From Nitrospiria bacterium (GTDB taxonomy: Bacteria > Nitrospirota > Nitrospiria > Nitrospirales > UBA8639), in contig JAUIKP010000195.1 in assembly GCA_030430725.1 (NCBI GenBank), positions 1 to 6,404 on the forward strand: DNA of 6,404 nt, written 5' to 3'. The notes beneath the pieces are model-generated. The model was given only the letters and a program-made list of their open reading frames with translations, made no database searches and had not been told where the DNA came from. The position numbers were made by a program, and so were the translations under genes. Shown in pieces: positions 5,902 through 6,404 of the stretch (its first letter is position 1; the number at the start of each line of letters is the position of its first letter).

Positions 5902-6090
5902 GTGCATCTCTTGGAATTATTTATCGGGCATGACCCTCTTTCGATGATCATAGCCCTTGTGTTGGTTCTGAGCGTCCTGGCCTATGGATGGTTTGAGATC
6001 CGTCGAACGGCCCGCCTGCCTCATATCGGGATGGTCCTGATCAAAAACCGTTTAAAGAATACCGGCAAATCCCCCACCCCGCCCCGATAG
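5902..6090 (+). CDS. Small single-pass membrane protein candidate
   Basis: This is a 62-residue frame starting at GTG, with AGGAG at 5886-5890 (11-nt spacer, slightly long). One strong hydrophobic segment (about 14-31, SMIIALVLVLSVLAYGWF) is followed by a basic tail (EIRRTARL...KNRLKNTGK) ending in SPTPPR. The positive-inside rule predicts the N-terminus outside and the C-terminus in the cytoplasm. I recognise no family. It is divergent from the cupredoxin gene across a 189-bp region. The start codon, the length and the lack of a nearby partner leave real doubt that it is expressed. In its favour are the clear membrane-segment pattern and the usable ribosome site. Confidence 0.42.
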   Translation: MHLLELFIGHDPLSMIIALVLVLSVLAYGWFEIRRTARLPHIGMVLIKNRLKNTGKSPTPPR

Positions 6091-6099
6091 CAAACCATC

Positions 6100-6164
6100 G
6101 CGAATCTTCTTGATTTCCGGTCTCGAGAGGCACTCCCATACAGGTCGTAGCTCTTGAGATTCGC
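6100..6164. repeat. 8-bp inverted repeat just after the small membrane ORF
   Basis: GCGAATCT (6100-6107) and AGATTCGC (6157-6164) are perfect inverted copies 49 nt apart, with a CTCGAG palindrome between them. The pair sits between the small ORF's stop codon and the 146-bp element. It may be part of a second, degenerate repeat or a folded RNA. No T-run follows. The rest of 6091-6177 shows nothing further. Confidence 0.3.
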
Positions 6165-6177
6165 CTGTTCACAGCTG

Positions 6178-6323
6178 GGGTCTGTTGAAAAAAGCCGCCA
6201 GCAGCGTTCTTGCCATTTTCCCGTGCTCACGTACTACACGTACGCTCCGCGCGTAAAAACGGCAGCGGCCTTGCTGGACGGACCCTTCGGGAAAACTCAG
6301 GGCAGGCTTTTTTGAACCGACCC
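6178..6323. repeat. 146-bp inverted-repeat element (MITE- or REP-like)
   Basis: The ends 6178-6196 and 6305-6323 are 19-bp inverted repeats with two mismatches, outer GGGTC and inner AAAAAAGCC / GGCTTTTTT. Inside is a second, imperfect hairpin: CCGCCAGCA (6195-6203) against TGCTGG-A-CGG (6272-6281), converging on CGTAC-TACAC-GTACG (6230-6244). The right flank carries about 23 nt with no counterpart on the left (6282-6304), including a CCC-TTCG-GG mini-hairpin. There is no coding capacity. The AAAAAAGCC...GGCTTTTTT ends make it terminator-like in both directions. From memory, similar palindromic repeats are scattered through Nitrospira genomes. Copy number cannot be seen in one window. Confidence 0.68.
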
Positions 6324-6333
6324 GGAGCCTTTG

Positions 6334-6404
6334 ATGCGTAATCTTATCCTGGGAAAATTTGCCCTTGAAAATCTTTATTATTCAACACTCCCAGCTGCCA
6401 TAAG
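6334..6404 (+). CDS. Possible gene start running off the right edge
   Basis: ATG at 6334 has GGAG 6 nt upstream (6324-6327), and the frame stays open for 23 codons to the window end, beginning MRNLILGKFALENLYYSTL. Nothing identifies a family. The ribosome site begins 1 nt after the inverted-repeat element ends. Two minus-strand frames entering from the right edge also run into stops (near 6378 and 6345), so a gene ending there on the other strand is an alternative. This is a weak call based on the start signal alone. Confidence 0.28.
   Translation, partial: MRNLILGKFALENLYYSTLPAAI

Noticed and set aside
1..6404. CRISPR array, tRNA, rRNA or transposase gene
   Set aside because: No regularly spaced direct repeats, tRNA cloverleaf, rRNA-like segment or transposase motif was seen on either strand.

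Overview
The window is a compact sulfur and redox accessory locus read almost entirely on the minus strand, with a repeat-bearing intergenic region at the high-coordinate end. No gene gives a firm taxonomic marker. Moderate GC, sigma-54 control and a dispersed-looking 146-bp inverted-repeat element that resembles repeats I recall from Nitrospira genomes suggest a member of Nitrospirota or a similar chemolithotroph. This placement rests on memory and was not checked.

Layout in the direction of minus-strand transcription. (1) 5712-5218: an exported or membrane-anchored small cupredoxin with an intact type-1-like copper ligand set. (2) 5137-3374: a 587-residue exported protein of no family I recognise, with helical, TPR-like stretches; 80 bp separate it from the cupredoxin gene. 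(3) A long perfect-arm hairpin at 3284-3336. (4) 3216-1831: a sigma-54 enhancer-binding activator (PAS, AAA+, Fis-type HTH) whose PAS domain carries four cysteines. (5) A 267-bp intergenic region holding a GTTAAC repeat cluster, a match to the IHF consensus and a -24/-12 sigma-54 promoter, in the order expected for an activator-dependent promoter. (6) 1563-133: an MBL-fold persulfide dioxygenase-like protein fused to one degenerate and one active rhodanese domain (CstB-like architecture). (7) 112-1: the start of a further gene, with a good Shine-Dalgarno, whose 37 visible codons run into a rhodanese-type motif and off the window edge.

At the other end, on the plus strand, are a small GTG-initiated single-pass membrane protein candidate (5902-6090), a short inverted repeat, the 146-bp inverted-repeat element (6178-6323) and a weakly supported gene start running off the right edge (6334-6404).

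Working model (inference): the cysteine-PAS activator senses a reactive sulfur or redox signal and, with sigma-54 RNA polymerase, switches on the adjacent persulfide dioxygenase/rhodanese genes, which oxidise persulfide to sulfite and transfer sulfane sulfur. This parallels sigma-54 control of persulfide dioxygenase by FisR in other bacteria, but with a different-looking sensor. Whether the two exported proteins upstream belong to the same pathway is not shown by the sequence.
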